A stretch of DNA of 5,122 nucleotides from an uncultured Selenomonas sp. (GTDB lineage Bacteria; Bacillota; Negativicutes; Selenomonadales; Selenomonadaceae), in contig CALYVJ010000163.1 in assembly GCA_945494195.1 (NCBI GenBank), forward strand, positions 1 to 5,122, in the 5' to 3' direction. Below are positions 5,067 through 5,122 of the stretch, one piece after another. Both the position numbers and the translations under genes were made by a program. Each line of letters starts with the position of its first letter. Within the stretch, counting starts at the first letter, position 1. The notes under the pieces were generated by a model. It was given only the letters and a program-made list of their open reading frames with translations. It was not told the DNA's origin and did not search any database.

Positions 5067-5122
5067 AAGATAATCCCCTTACTAGAAAAAATAAAATAAA
5101 ACTAAGATGTCCCCACTTCTCA

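Noticed and set aside
5067..5122. Terminator or promoter upstream of the zinc-ribbon gene
   Set aside because: The minus strand has GAAGTGGGGACATCTT followed by T-rich sequence, which might be the tail of a terminator for a gene outside the window, but no complete stem or promoter pair can be shown.

Overview
The window holds seven protein-coding genes, all read from the minus strand. The organism is most likely a low-to-mid GC Bacillota. The order hpf then secA, the long (180-residue) form of HPF, strong AGGAGG/AGGGGA-type ribosome sites and textbook SigA promoters all fit that phylum. The protein style and gene order look to me like Negativicutes (Selenomonas/Megamonas-like), but that narrower placement is inference.

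In transcription order (high to low coordinates) the layout is as follows. (1) At 4776-5066 is a 96-residue protein with two four-cysteine zinc ribbons. (2) At 3863-4648 is a lipoprotein substrate-binding protein of a polar amino-acid ABC importer (GlnH-like). A good promoter lies just after the zinc-ribbon stop codon, and a terminator-like hairpin sits between that promoter and the gene. A strong terminator follows the gene. (3) At 3016-3681 and 2310-3029 are the importer's permease and ATPase (GlnP- and GlnQ-like). They overlap by 14 bases and have their own consensus SigA promoter. (4) At 1956-2156 is a cold-shock protein with a perfect-consensus promoter and a strong terminator. (5) At 1193-1735 is the long-form hibernation promoting factor, with a SigH-like promoter, a highly structured leader and a strong terminator. 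(6) At 1-1033 are the first 344 codons of secA, running off the window, with their own promoter and a TTG start codon.

The three importer genes together encode a complete import system: a lipid-anchored receptor outside the cytoplasmic membrane, a membrane channel subunit and a cytoplasmic ATPase. They are split into two transcription units, so the receptor can be made at a different level from the channel. The cold-shock, hibernation and Sec genes are housekeeping or stress genes with separate promoters.

I see no mobile element, CRISPR array, RNA gene or clearly new multi-gene system. The most interesting signals are in the untranslated regions. The hpf leader is almost entirely folded into three consecutive hairpins, the last of which encloses the ribosome site and pairs the start codon. 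The receptor gene has a possible attenuator between promoter and start. The intergenic stretches are all shorter than 300 bases, and what they hold is listed below; positions 5067-5121 hold only the zinc-ribbon gene's ribosome site and AT-rich sequence.
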